A stretch of DNA of 64,000 nucleotides. Source: Niabella pedocola. GTDB lineage: Bacteria > Bacteroidota > Bacteroidia > Chitinophagales > Chitinophagaceae. Every line of letters begins with the position of its first letter. The stretch's first letter is position 1. The notes beneath the pieces were generated by a model. It saw only the letters and a program-made list of their open reading frames with translations. It searched no databases and had not been told where the DNA came from. Below are positions 17,119 to 25,324 of this stretch, piece by piece. A program made the position numbers and the translations under genes. Where the stretch lies: contig NZ_JAJNEC010000003.1 in assembly GCF_021044425.1 (NCBI RefSeq), positions 434,001 to 498,000 of the forward strand. The letters run 5' to 3'.

Positions 17119-17583
17119 TTAAAGGGATACTGCCATCTTTTTTTTATTGGCGATCCGATTGTCGATACTGTATCCGTACCGGCTGAAATTGCCAAGTAAA
17201 AAAGCGGCAGCAGCCCCTGTCCATACAGAATAATCCAGGCTGGGCTTAATGCCAAAGCTATAGGTCATGGCAGCTGCAAAACAGCATAATAAAACACCAG
17301 TTGCAATGGATGCCCATCTGATTTTATATCCCGTTATCAGTAATAAGGGCAACAGTATTTCCAGGCCTGTAGCCGTAATAGCCAGCAGGCTGTTCAATTG
17401 AGGTCCTGCAAAGGAATTTACAGCGTTGCTATAGCTGAGAAAATTTTCCCAATTGCCCCAAACCACGCGGGGGCTGCCGGGTTTGCCCCATAAGCCGAAC
17501 CGGTCCGCTACAGCCGACAGGAAAGCACCTGAAATAGCGAGTCTTAAAAAGAGTTGAGTGCAGGTGGTAACGCGGGTACCCAT
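17119..17583 (-). CDS. DoxX-family membrane protein
   Basis: From the ATG at 17583 the protein has 154 residues (an upstream in-frame ATG at 17616 would add 11). Four hydrophobic segments are visible, with the DoxX-type LFLRLAISGAFLSAVADRFG start and a LLAITATGLEILLPLLLITG helix. DoxX-like proteins are small membrane proteins linked to quinone or thiol redox in some bacteria; the role here is unknown. It is followed at the C-terminus by a basic tail. Convergent with the DUF1772-like gene. Confidence 0.65.
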   Translation of the reverse strand: MGTRVTTCTQLFLRLAISGAFLSAVADRFGLWGKPGSPRVVWGNWENFLSYSNAVNSFAGPQLNSLLAITATGLEILLPLLLITGYKIRWASIATGVLLCCFAAAMTYSFGIKPSLDYSVWTGAAAAFLLGNFSRYGYSIDNRIANKKKMAVSL

Positions 17584-17754
17584 ATGTCCGTAATTTTCCG
17601 TAAAGTTAACCAGCAATCCATTTTGTATACATTAAACTGGTTTAAGAAATTACGTTCCTTTTGCCTTTATTGTTCGAAACATCGCTGTTCCTGATTAAAA
17701 GCCGGAAAGCATTACAAGGTAAAATGTGCTTAAAACAGCCTGCCGGATTTTAAT

Positions 17755-17790
17755 AATGACCGGCGGAAGTAGAAACAACACCGGGTAGTT
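17755..17790. repeat. Dispersed repeat, copy B
   Basis: Matches 1836-1871 at 34 of 36 positions and sits ~140 bp beyond the stop of the second secreted-protein gene. A short GAGAAATACTT stretch at ~16962 resembles the flank of copy A and may be a degraded third trace. The rest of 17617-17932 holds only a terminator. Confidence 0.7.
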
Positions 17791-17865
17791 CTCATAGAAA
17801 ATGCCTTGTTCAAAATGCGTTAATGCCGGTAACGGATCTTCCCCTCCTGCTAAAAAAAGCGAAAA

Positions 17866-17890
17866 CCAGCGGTCTTTTTCAAGACCACCG
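17866..17890 (-). terminator. Terminator for the second secreted protein
   Basis: GGTCTT (17871-17876) and AAGACC (17881-17886) form a stem with a 4-base loop, extended by partial pairing outside. On the minus strand it is followed by TTTTCGCTTTTTTT. It lies 43 bp beyond the stop at 17933. Confidence 0.6.
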
Positions 17891-17932
17891 GAAACACGCT
17901 TTGCGGTATTTGTAAAGGTTAAAACGGACCAG

Positions 17933-19849
17933 TTACTGCGCTTCGTTTATTACTGACACAATCTTAGAATACGATTTATTGCCGTTGATATCGACCTGGG
18001 CGATCCGGATAAACAATTTAGCACTTGCTTCCCTTTCAATAATAGTTGAATTTTTATTACAGGATGCATTTATCAAGATCATTGCCACTAGTGCCGTACA
18101 AAACATAGTCCATTTTCTTTTTTTAATGGCCGGTAGTAACATTCCAAAGGCAATGAATACAAATACGGTAGTCGCGGGAAATGTTGTTTGAAAATGATAA
18201 TCCATTTCTACACTTGAATTGCCATTATCCGCCTTTGTGTGCACTGTGCCAATTTGAGTGAAATTGGTACCATCATTAGAGGCCTCTATAGCAAAATAAC
18301 TATTATTAGTTTCTTTCAGACTACTCCAGTTTATCATAAGCAGATCTCCCTTCCGGACTGCACTGATGGTACCGAATGTTACAGGTAGCGCAGCCGGGTA
18401 AGAATAATCTTCTGTCTCCCCATCAGCTAACGCCACAAAACTGCGTTCGTCCACAAATGTATTGGGGTTATCCGCCAGAGCGCGAGGATCAGTGGGCGAT
18501 ATCCTAAAGCGGGCATAAGGTATCATGGTGCTCACAGGTGTGGAAGACAAATCCCAGATAAGAGGCACATTTACCGTACTATTATTAGTGGTAAATAAAG
18601 TTGTAGTATATTCAGTGCTGCTAAATATGCCATCGCCGTTGAAATCTATCCAGGCCATAATATAAACCGGAGTAGTAGCATCATCTGTATTTTTAAAAGC
18701 CGGAATTGTTAACGAATAAGAACTGCCCCCGCCCAGGTTAATAGCTCCAAGCCCGGAGGGGAAGGCATCCTCATCATCTGTGCCATCTAAATCATCTCCT
18801 GTAGCAGTACTGCCTGTGCTGGCCACTGATTCGTTATCACCCCCGATCGCGCCCAGTCTCGGATTTTGCGGTGGTGTTAGGGTTCCCGCAGTAATAATCG
18901 GTGAGCCTCCGCCAGTTCCAGAAGATAAATACACCATCCCGCCCGATGCGGGAGGATTATTGCTTCCTCCGGTGATTACCGGGAAGAAAAAATTGCTTGC
19001 CAGGCCGTAAGACACCGGAGCATCCCCAAAATCCTGATTAATGATCAAACCCAGTGCCTCTGCAGAACGACCGGCTCCAAAAATCTGCAGATCAACAGCC
19101 ATCGGATTGGAGCTACTGGTGTTTTGAAGTGAGGTATACAGCAATGCAACATTTGCTGTAGATGGTGTTGGAGCACCGGTTCCGCCCATCCGCATCCTCG
19201 CTGTACGGTTTGAATTTGAATAGGCAATCTGTCGGCTGGTTGTGTTGGTATTAATGACACCTTCCAGTAATCGCCATTCAGTGCCATTTGTAGTTCCTTG
19301 GGTATATTCAGGATTGCCTGTCGATGTAACACCGCTATCATCCTCAGCACTGCTAAACACGAGTCCAAGACTAATTGGCTGGCCGCCTAATGTGGCATAT
19401 GCCCGTACTCTAAAATTGGCGGTAAGTCCGGCGGTGTCTGAAAAGCCGCCACCTACCCAATTCGTGCTTAATGCATTTATCAATGTATTTGATGTTCCTG
19501 TTCCTCCAATATTATAAAGATCGTCCAGTCCATCCCCGGGCCAGGTGCCAGGAACATATCCTTGTAATTTTGCATTAGCCGCGCTACTTCCGGGATAAAA
19601 GGTGGTATTCGTTTCACCGCTGAAGCGGACGTTATCAATTATTACGGTAACCAAAATACCATTAATTGAATAAGTCTTGGAGGTGCTTTCGCCGGCAGCC
19701 ATATTTACCCCTGTAAAATCAAACCAGTAAATCTTATCTTTATTTGCACCGGTTCCACCGGTTGCCAGTTTTAATGTTTGTGCATGTAAATTTCCGGTAG
19801 CTGTCGACAGCGCCACCGCGAATAATAGAAAATGTATTTTTTTTGTCAT
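17933..19849 (-). CDS. Secreted GEVED-domain protein with the same C-terminal membrane-hairpin module
   Basis: 638 residues with a Sec signal ending NLHAQ. Residues ~25-270 are adhesin-like beta structure. After DFGDAPVSYG a GEVED-type domain follows (WIDFNGDGIFSSTEY, ARFRIS, DGETEDYSYP). Residues 488-638 form a module exactly as long as that of the 1928-3769 protein (151 residues): LPVTFGTISA, WSSLKETNNSYF, DYHF, two hydrophobic helices separated by KKRKW, a lipobox-like NASC (Cys597), then LFIRIAQVD and YSKIVSV. The N-terminal parts of the two proteins are unrelated, so the module is a shared C-terminal cassette. Probably cell-surface exposed; no catalytic residues recognised. Confidence 0.68.
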   Translation of the reverse strand: MTKKIHFLLFAVALSTATGNLHAQTLKLATGGTGANKDKIYWFDFTGVNMAAGESTSKTYSINGILVTVIIDNVRFSGETNTTFYPGSSAANAKLQGYVPGTWPGDGLDDLYNIGGTGTSNTLINALSTNWVGGGFSDTAGLTANFRVRAYATLGGQPISLGLVFSSAEDDSGVTSTGNPEYTQGTTNGTEWRLLEGVINTNTTSRQIAYSNSNRTARMRMGGTGAPTPSTANVALLYTSLQNTSSSNPMAVDLQIFGAGRSAEALGLIINQDFGDAPVSYGLASNFFFPVITGGSNNPPASGGMVYLSSGTGGGSPIITAGTLTPPQNPRLGAIGGDNESVASTGSTATGDDLDGTDDEDAFPSGLGAINLGGGSSYSLTIPAFKNTDDATTPVYIMAWIDFNGDGIFSSTEYTTTLFTTNNSTVNVPLIWDLSSTPVSTMIPYARFRISPTDPRALADNPNTFVDERSFVALADGETEDYSYPAALPVTFGTISAVRKGDLLMINWSSLKETNNSYFAIEASNDGTNFTQIGTVHTKADNGNSSVEMDYHFQTTFPATTVFVFIAFGMLLPAIKKRKWTMFCTALVAMILINASCNKNSTIIEREASAKLFIRIAQVDINGNKSYSKIVSVINEAQ

Positions 19850-20235
19850 CTTAGGGGAAAGATTAAGTTTTGAATGATATGGGATCTGAAAAAAGACGTT
19901 GCCTCCTTTATAATACCTGATTATTTAACGCTGCCTGGAATATTACTTTTCAACTTTCTCTGACTTTTCCTGGGAGAGTTTTGGATTTTTCAGGATGAAT
20001 AGTATCAATGCTCCTTTGTGTGCCCTGCCTGCCAAGCCATTCAATAGACGCAAAAAGTATATCGTTTGTATGAGTCCAGCTCCCTTGCCTTTTTGATTTT
20101 ATGAGTAAATGATTCATTTTATTATTTTAATCATATTCGACATTAGGTCTAAAGGGAGCGTGCAAAGTTGAATTAACTATACAAAGTGTGCAATCGGCTG
20201 TATGTACGATTTTTAAGAAAGAATTGATTGCATTT

Positions 20236-20252
20236 CTACTATATACGTAGTA
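20236..20252. promoter_or_regulatory. Second CTACTA-N6-TAGTA inverted repeat
   Basis: CTACTA (20236-20241), six bases, TAGTA (20248-20252), with the same spacing as the core of the palindrome at 4034-4051. It lies 387 bp upstream of the second secreted protein (minus) and just left of the truncated membrane-gene duplicate. The gap 19850-20266 otherwise contains no ORF or other signal that I recognise. Confidence 0.4.
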
Positions 20253-20266
20253 TAAAACAGCCCGGC

Positions 20267-20720
20267 TCCTGGTATACCGGTTACCGGAGTGTTCTGGGGC
20301 ACCTGGTTCACCCTTACACGTAGCCTGGAAACGTTTCCTCCCGATCGTTTTATCCGGATTGGCCAAACCATTATTGCCAATGTGGCTTTCCCTATGCGGA
20401 TTCTGATGCCTGCAACCTTGCTGGTACGGCTATTGCTTGGTGTTAGTTCCCGGAAACAAAAGCCTGCCATTTATTTTTTTGCAGCTTCATTTATATTTAT
20501 GATCATTTTCCTGCTGATCACCTTAATTGTTGAAGTGCCGATCGATAACCAGATTAAAACCTGGACCCCGACCACGATTCCGGATAACTGGACAGCGCTA
20601 AGAACTACCTGGAAACAGTTTCACTTTTTCAGGACCCTCAGCAGCATGCTCAGTTTTGTATTACTCGCCATACCGGTTTATTACGGCAGAGAAGCAGGTT
20701 TGGATACCGGTAACAACTGA
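20267..20720 (+). pseudogene. 5'-truncated duplicate of the DUF1772-like membrane gene
   Basis: The sequence repeats 16466-16912 with about 20 substitutions, mostly synonymous or conservative, and stays open to a stop at 20720. It lacks the ATG and first ~15 residues of the intact copy; an in-frame TAA at 20253-20255 rules out an upstream start and only GTG at 20289 could initiate. The last residues differ (YYGREAGLDTGNN). The reading frame has been preserved since duplication, so the event is recent or the shortened protein is still made. Confidence 0.65.
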
Positions 20721-20744
20721 AATAAACTGCCAGCGTATTTATCT

Positions 20745-20752
20745 TACATTTG
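20745..20752 (+). promoter_or_regulatory. -7 element for the AraC-family gene
   Basis: TACATTTG matches TAnnTTTG, 44 bases before the start at 20797. Confidence 0.45.
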
Positions 20753-20796
20753 ATGCGTATTTAGTATGATCAGTCGTCTGACTTTAACGTCATCTT

Positions 20797-21663
20797 ATGC
20801 TCAAGAACCTCCATCTTAAAACTTTCAATCTTTTTGATTATCTCAGAGAGCAGCAGCGGCAATACATGAGCGTGCCCTACCTGCTGGCGGACAAAGATGC
20901 CTACCGCGATGCCCGCGTGCGCTTTCCCTTCCGCACGTTTACCTATGGCATCGGCATCACGTACTCCGGCGGCGGCGATAAATTCCGGATCGGCAGTATG
21001 GATTACGAGGTCAAAACCGGCAGTCTTACCACGATTGGTCCCGGTATTGTATGCCACTGGATGGGCGATTATACCGCCGTACACGACACGGTTTATTTTA
21101 CCGAAGCGCTGTTTTCCGACACGCTCAGGGTGTCTTTTCTTAAATCGCTGCCCTTTTTTATGCCCGGTGGCAATCATGTTATTGCACTGCCTCCGGAGCA
21201 GGTAGCGGAGCTGTCCACCTTGTTTGGTACGATCAAAACCTTTGACAAGGATAAGGAGGTGATCGCCGGCCTGGTATATGCCCTGCTGATGCTCGTTAAA
21301 AAATACCATAACCTGCAGCACGGTAAGGCACAGGCTTGCGGCTCGCACCAGGAGCAGCTGGCCGCCCGTTTCCGCCAGTTGCTGGCACAGCATTTTGCCG
21401 CGCAGAAGGATGTCGGCTTTTATGCAGCGCAGCTCCATATTACTCCCAAATACCTGAGCGAGGTTTTGCAGGCCCAGCTGGGTAAGCCTGCCAAGACGCT
21501 TATAGACGAATACATCGCCATGGAAGCCAAAAGCCTGCTGCGGCAAACCACCATGTCGGTACAGGAAATAGCCTATACCCTGGGTTATGAAGACGGCTCC
21601 TATTTTGCCAAAGCCTTTAGAAAATGGGAAGGACTTACCCCTGCCGCCTATAAAAAGCTGTAA
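20797..21663 (+). CDS. AraC-family transcriptional regulator
   Basis: 288 residues. The N-terminal ~170 residues form a cupin-like sensing domain (FRIGSMDYEVKTGSLTTIGPG). The C-terminal ~100 contain two helix-turn-helices (VGFYAAQLHITPKYLSEVLQAQLGK and MSVQEIAYTLGYEDGSYFAKAFRKWEG), as in AraC/XylS regulators. The gene is followed after 111 bp by an epoxide hydrolase on the same strand, the likely target. Both genes are clearly GC-richer than their left neighbours, which also explains the long open frame on the opposite strand. Confidence 0.85.
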   Translation: MLKNLHLKTFNLFDYLREQQRQYMSVPYLLADKDAYRDARVRFPFRTFTYGIGITYSGGGDKFRIGSMDYEVKTGSLTTIGPGIVCHWMGDYTAVHDTVYFTEALFSDTLRVSFLKSLPFFMPGGNHVIALPPEQVAELSTLFGTIKTFDKDKEVIAGLVYALLMLVKKYHNLQHGKAQACGSHQEQLAARFRQLLAQHFAAQKDVGFYAAQLHITPKYLSEVLQAQLGKPAKTLIDEYIAMEAKSLLRQTTMSVQEIAYTLGYEDGSYFAKAFRKWEGLTPAAYKKL

Positions 21664-21774
21664 ATGGCAGAAACCGAAAAAACTACCATTTTCCCCGTCC
21701 TTTGTACCTGTCTGAACGGCCTTACTGTATGCATCTTTGCATTGTTGATCCTTTAAAACAATCAACAAAAAGGT

Positions 21775-22899
21775 ATGAGCACAGCAAACACTTTCCGTAT
21801 CGAAGTAAGCCAATCCGTACTGGACGATCTGCAGGAACGCCTGCAAAAAACACGCTGGACCGACGAGCCCGCCGATGCCGGCTGGAACTACGGTACCAAT
21901 CCCGCCTATCTCAGAGAGCTGGTAACATACTGGCAAAAGATTTACGACTGGCGCCGCCATGAAGCCATGCTCAATACCCTGCCCCATTTTAAAACCGAGA
22001 TCGATGGCACCGGTATCCACTTCATTCATGTAAAAGGAAAAGGTCCCAACCCCAGGCCCCTGCTGCTTACCCATGGCTGGCCCGACAGCTTTTACCGCTT
22101 TTATAAAGCGATCCCCATGCTGACCGACCCAGCCGGCCAGTCTTTTGATGTCATTATTCCCTCTTTACCCGGCTTTGGCTTTTCGGATAAGGTGGCGCTC
22201 AATACCGACCAGGTAGCGGCGCTCTGGGCAAAGCTTATGACCGACGTGCTGGGCTATGAGCAATACGTGGCGGCCGGCGGCGATATCGGCGCCATCGTTA
22301 CCAAGTCGCTGGCCAACCAGCAGCCGGATCGTGTAAGTGCCATCCATCTTACCGATGTGGGATATCCCACCGGCCAGGAAGACTGGGCCACAATGTCGGC
22401 GCCGGAGCAGGAATTTGGTCGCTACATACAGCAGTGGTGGTATACCGAAGGCGCTTATAACATGATTCAATCCACCAAGCCGCAGACCCTGGGCTATGGC
22501 CTTAACGATTCGCCCGTGGGACTTGCTGCCTGGATACTGGAAAAATTCTACAGCTGGAGCGACAATGGCGGCAATATCGAAACCTGCTTTACCAAAGATG
22601 AGCTGCTCACAAATATCATGATTTACTGGGTCAGCCAGACCATCAATACATCAGTACGCAGTTACCTGGAAAATGCGCGTGCCGCCTGGTCCGGTACCCC
22701 GTCGCCATCGGCGCAGTATGTGAAAGCAGCTACAGGAGTAAGCGTCTTCCCTGCCGAAGCACCCATGCCGGTAGAATGGGCGCAACGTATGGCCAATGTA
22801 CAGCGGTTTCATAAAATGCCAAAGGGCGGTCACTTTGCTGCATTGGAAGTGCCCGAAGACTGGACAGGCGAGCTGCGCAGCTTTTTCTACAGCCTGTAG
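21775..22899 (+). CDS. Epoxide hydrolase (EHN + alpha/beta hydrolase)
   Basis: 374 residues. The N-terminal EHN domain (TFRIEVSQSVLDDLQERLQKTRW, then WRRHEAMLNTLPHF) is typical of microsomal-type epoxide hydrolases. The alpha/beta hydrolase core shows the oxyanion motif HGWPDS, the nucleophile elbow GGDIGAIV and the late catalytic His in KGGHFAALEVPE. It would open an epoxide to a diol through a covalent Asp ester. The natural substrate is unknown. No signal peptide; cytoplasmic. Adjacent AraC regulator suggests induction by a xenobiotic or plant compound. Confidence 0.87.
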   Translation: MSTANTFRIEVSQSVLDDLQERLQKTRWTDEPADAGWNYGTNPAYLRELVTYWQKIYDWRRHEAMLNTLPHFKTEIDGTGIHFIHVKGKGPNPRPLLLTHGWPDSFYRFYKAIPMLTDPAGQSFDVIIPSLPGFGFSDKVALNTDQVAALWAKLMTDVLGYEQYVAAGGDIGAIVTKSLANQQPDRVSAIHLTDVGYPTGQEDWATMSAPEQEFGRYIQQWWYTEGAYNMIQSTKPQTLGYGLNDSPVGLAAWILEKFYSWSDNGGNIETCFTKDELLTNIMIYWVSQTINTSVRSYLENARAAWSGTPSPSAQYVKAATGVSVFPAEAPMPVEWAQRMANVQRFHKMPKGGHFAALEVPEDWTGELRSFFYSL

Positions 22900-22992
22900 T
22901 TGAGGTGACCTTTTTACAGCATATACCCGGTAAAGAAAAACGAAACGCTGTTTTACATGACCGGGACTACAGGTTGTTTTAATAATGATATT

Positions 22993-23361
22993 TTACTTCT
23001 TAGCCTCGCATTCTTTTTTTCGGAACGTTATGAGCCGCTTTATAAACGTTGTGGGCAGCGGCTTGTCCGACGGGAGCTGGATGGCAGACCGGGATACCTT
23101 CAGCCCTTCCAGCTCGGTTTCAAATTCCTTCAGCAATGCCGGGCTCCAGGGGCTGGAAAGGGAAATATGTTTGGCATAGGCCGAATAGTAAATCAGGAAC
23201 TGTTTGCCGATCCTGAAGGCCGGGATCTGGTAACTGATCACTTCTTCCGCCTCGGGCGCCATTTCTTTTATGATCCTGCGAATCTGCTGCATGCGTTCCT
23301 GCACCGCTGCGGGAAAGGTGTTTTGGTATTCGTCAATCGTTTTGAAGTCTGTTTTAGCCAT
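22993..23361 (-). CDS. DUF1801 / YdhG-like protein
   Basis: 122 residues: TIDEYQNTFPAAVQERMQQIRRIIKEMAPEAEEVISYQIPAFRIGKQFLIYYSAYAKHISL is the standard DUF1801 pattern (SYQIPAF, then the HISLSSPWS segment). The fold resembles the frataxin-like YdhG proteins. Function is unproven; iron handling has been suggested for the family. Single gene, convergent with the epoxide hydrolase. Confidence 0.78.
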   Translation of the reverse strand: MAKTDFKTIDEYQNTFPAAVQERMQQIRRIIKEMAPEAEEVISYQIPAFRIGKQFLIYYSAYAKHISLSSPWSPALLKEFETELEGLKVSRSAIQLPSDKPLPTTFIKRLITFRKKECEAKK

Positions 23362-23667
23362 GGGGTCTTCATTTTGCCGATAAAAATAATCGTTTAATGG
23401 TAATTTTTCGCAGCCGGATAATGCACTGCCGGCGGTACTATAATGCTATCGCGTACAGCCCGGATGTATAGCCACGGCTTTAGCCGGAGCGAGGACTACA
23501 GGTGGATTATTCGCTATCTTTTTATTTATTTTTAATAATACTCATGAACGCTTCGACGTTACGCGGCCCTCAAAAGAAGTCTCATAACCTTCTACTCATT
23601 CATGGCAGCTTCCTTTCAGCACTGCCCTCCTATCGTATTTTTTTGATCATTTTTCGAAAATTTATTT

Positions 23668-23675
23668 TATCTTTG
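23668..23675 (+). promoter_or_regulatory. -7 element for the MarR-arr operon
   Basis: TATCTTTG is an exact TAnnTTTG match; a TTG lies 22 bases upstream. The transcript would start within the adjacent palindrome. The rest of the 343-bp gap 23362-23704 shows nothing recognisable. Confidence 0.6.
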
Positions 23676-23676
23676 T

Positions 23677-23693
23677 AACTAAGATAATTAGTT
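23677..23693. promoter_or_regulatory. Candidate MarR operator
   Basis: AACTAA-N5-TTAGTT is a perfect inverted repeat between the -7 element and the start codon, the position expected for autorepression by the MarR protein. Confidence 0.6.
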
Positions 23694-23704
23694 TGGAAGA
23701 TAAA

Positions 23705-24157
23705 ATGAAGAACCAGGTCATCCAGTTAAGAAAGCTCAGCCAGCAATATGCCTATGCCTCAATCCGCATGCACGAGGCCGTGGGGCGTAAGGCCGGGCTG
23801 TCGGGCACCGATCACAAATACCTGGGCTTCCTGCTGCAGCAGGGCTCCATGACGGCGGGCGAGCTGGCCGATATTACCGGTCTTACCACCGGCGCGGTAA
23901 CAGGCCTGGTAGACCGGTTTGAAAAGAAGAAGCTGCTGAAGCGGCAACCCGATAAGACCGACAGACGCAAGATCATCATCGTTCCTGATGTTGATAAAAT
24001 ACGGGCATTGCTGCAACCGCTGTACCAGGATTTCCAGGACGATACGGACCGACTTTTCGCTTCTTTTTCCGCTGCAGGGTTAAAGACCCTGGAAACGTAT
24101 TTTATAAAAGCACTGGAGATCATGCAGCATAAAACAGATCAACTCAATCAAAAATAA
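23705..24157 (+). CDS. MarR-family transcriptional regulator
   Basis: 150 residues from the ATG at 23705 (a TTG at 23693 would add four but overlaps the operator). The winged helix is clear: GSMTAGELADITGLTTGAVTGLVDRFEKKKLLKRQPDKTDRRKIII, with the DxRR wing. MarR proteins repress nearby genes until a small aromatic ligand binds. A palindrome immediately upstream suggests autorepression, and the next gene starts 4 bp after the stop, so this regulator should control the arr gene. Confidence 0.88.
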   Translation: MKNQVIQLRKLSQQYAYASIRMHEAVGRKAGLSGTDHKYLGFLLQQGSMTAGELADITGLTTGAVTGLVDRFEKKKLLKRQPDKTDRRKIIIVPDVDKIRALLQPLYQDFQDDTDRLFASFSAAGLKTLETYFIKALEIMQHKTDQLNQK

Positions 24158-24161
24158 TCGA

Positions 24162-24905
24162 ATGGAATTCAACCCCAACAACCCCGTTATACAACGCTGC
24201 ATGCAGGGCATGGAGCTGGCAGAAAAAGACCAGTCCGAAGCCGCGGCTTCGGTGTTCCTGCAAGCCTGGAATGAAGCCGGCAACGATTTTGAAAAATTTA
24301 TCGCTGCGCATTTTGTGGCACGGCATCAACAGGATGCCCGTAACAAATTAACCTGGCTGCACGCTGCTTTGGAGCATGGACTAAGTGTTAACAGCGATGC
24401 GGTGAAGAGCGCGCTGCCCTCCCTGTACACCAATATGGCACAATGCTATACAGCCCTGGGTGATGCGGACAATGAAAAGAAATACCACAGATTGGCTGTC
24501 TTGGCCGGAGCACAGTTGCCAGACAAAGGACCTTTTTATCATGGCACCCGGGCCGATCTGCAGCCGGGCGACCTGCTCGTAGCAGGTGGCATATCCAATT
24601 ACCAGAGCGATGTGGTCATGAATCATATTTACTTTACGGGCCTGGTCAATGGCGCAGGGCTGGCAGCCGCACTGGCAAAGGGCAACGGGCCCGAGCGTGT
24701 ATATATCGTAGAACCCACGGGCAGCTTTGAAAATGATCCGAACGTAACCGATAAAAAATTTCCAGGTAATCCTACGCGTTCGTATCGCAGTACGGCGCCG
24801 TTGAAGATCACTGGTGAGGTGGCTGATTGGGACCGGCTGACGCCGGAGCAGCTGCGTCAATGGCGGGAAAAGCTGGCCAATAACAAAGGCGCTATTATTA
24901 ATTAG
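24162..24905 (+). CDS. arr: Rifampin ADP-ribosyltransferase (Arr) with a helical N-terminal domain
   Basis: 247 residues. Residues ~125-247 match Arr: FYHGTRADLQPGDLL, HIYFTG, YIVEPTG, FENDP, DKKFPGNPTRSYRS and GEVADW. The catalytic triad expected from Arr is present (His127, Tyr157, Asp192). Arr transfers ADP-ribose from NAD to the 23-hydroxyl of rifamycins and inactivates them. Classical Arr has about 140 residues; here a ~120-residue helical, TPR-like extension (VFLQAWNEAGNDFEKFIAAHFVARHQQD, then YTNMAQCYTALGDADNEKKYHRLA) precedes it. It forms an operon with the MarR gene (4-bp gap). Rifampin resistance is likely but unproven; a native role in modifying another molecule is possible. Confidence 0.85.
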   Translation: MEFNPNNPVIQRCMQGMELAEKDQSEAAASVFLQAWNEAGNDFEKFIAAHFVARHQQDARNKLTWLHAALEHGLSVNSDAVKSALPSLYTNMAQCYTALGDADNEKKYHRLAVLAGAQLPDKGPFYHGTRADLQPGDLLVAGGISNYQSDVVMNHIYFTGLVNGAGLAAALAKGNGPERVYIVEPTGSFENDPNVTDKKFPGNPTRSYRSTAPLKITGEVADWDRLTPEQLRQWREKLANNKGAIIN

Positions 24906-25324
24906 CGTTGCTCCTGCACGTCCTGGCTGCATAAGGCCTGAGCGACCGGCTTCATATATCTGTATGGAAGCCTGCTTGTAATAACATTTTGAAACATCCC
25001 GCTACAAAAAAAAGGTAATGATAAGCAGGACTTTTGTGCGGGGAGGTACTTTTCCTCGTTTTCTGGAAACAGGCAACCGCATAAAGATTTTATCCACAAT
25101 GCGCAGATTCTTTTTTATACGTTCCTGTAAAATGCTCCGGCACAAAAATCTGTACATCTGCGGCCATTAAAAAAAGTTAGTATCGCCTTTAACCGTAATA
25201 ACGCCCAACACTACAAAAATGAAGAACATTCCGGGTTGCACCCGCAGATCTGAGAATAAAGGAAAACCCCTCCAACTAGAGGCGATCACCGGCCACTGCT
25301 GTGGGTGATCGATATCGAAAATAG
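24906..25324. other. Gene-free stretch between arr and the adenylyltransferase
   Basis: 419 bp without a convincing ORF. A weak hairpin (GATCAC with GTGATC, ~25285-25311) may terminate the adenylyltransferase transcript. No repeat or promoter is recognised otherwise. Confidence 0.3.

Noticed and set aside
20770..22074. 434-codon open frame on the minus strand
   Set aside because: It lies opposite the AraC and epoxide hydrolase genes, whose GC-rich third positions keep the complement open; no domain is recognisable.
25219..25293. 24-codon ORF starting MKNIPGC
   Set aside because: Too short, without promoter or typical composition.
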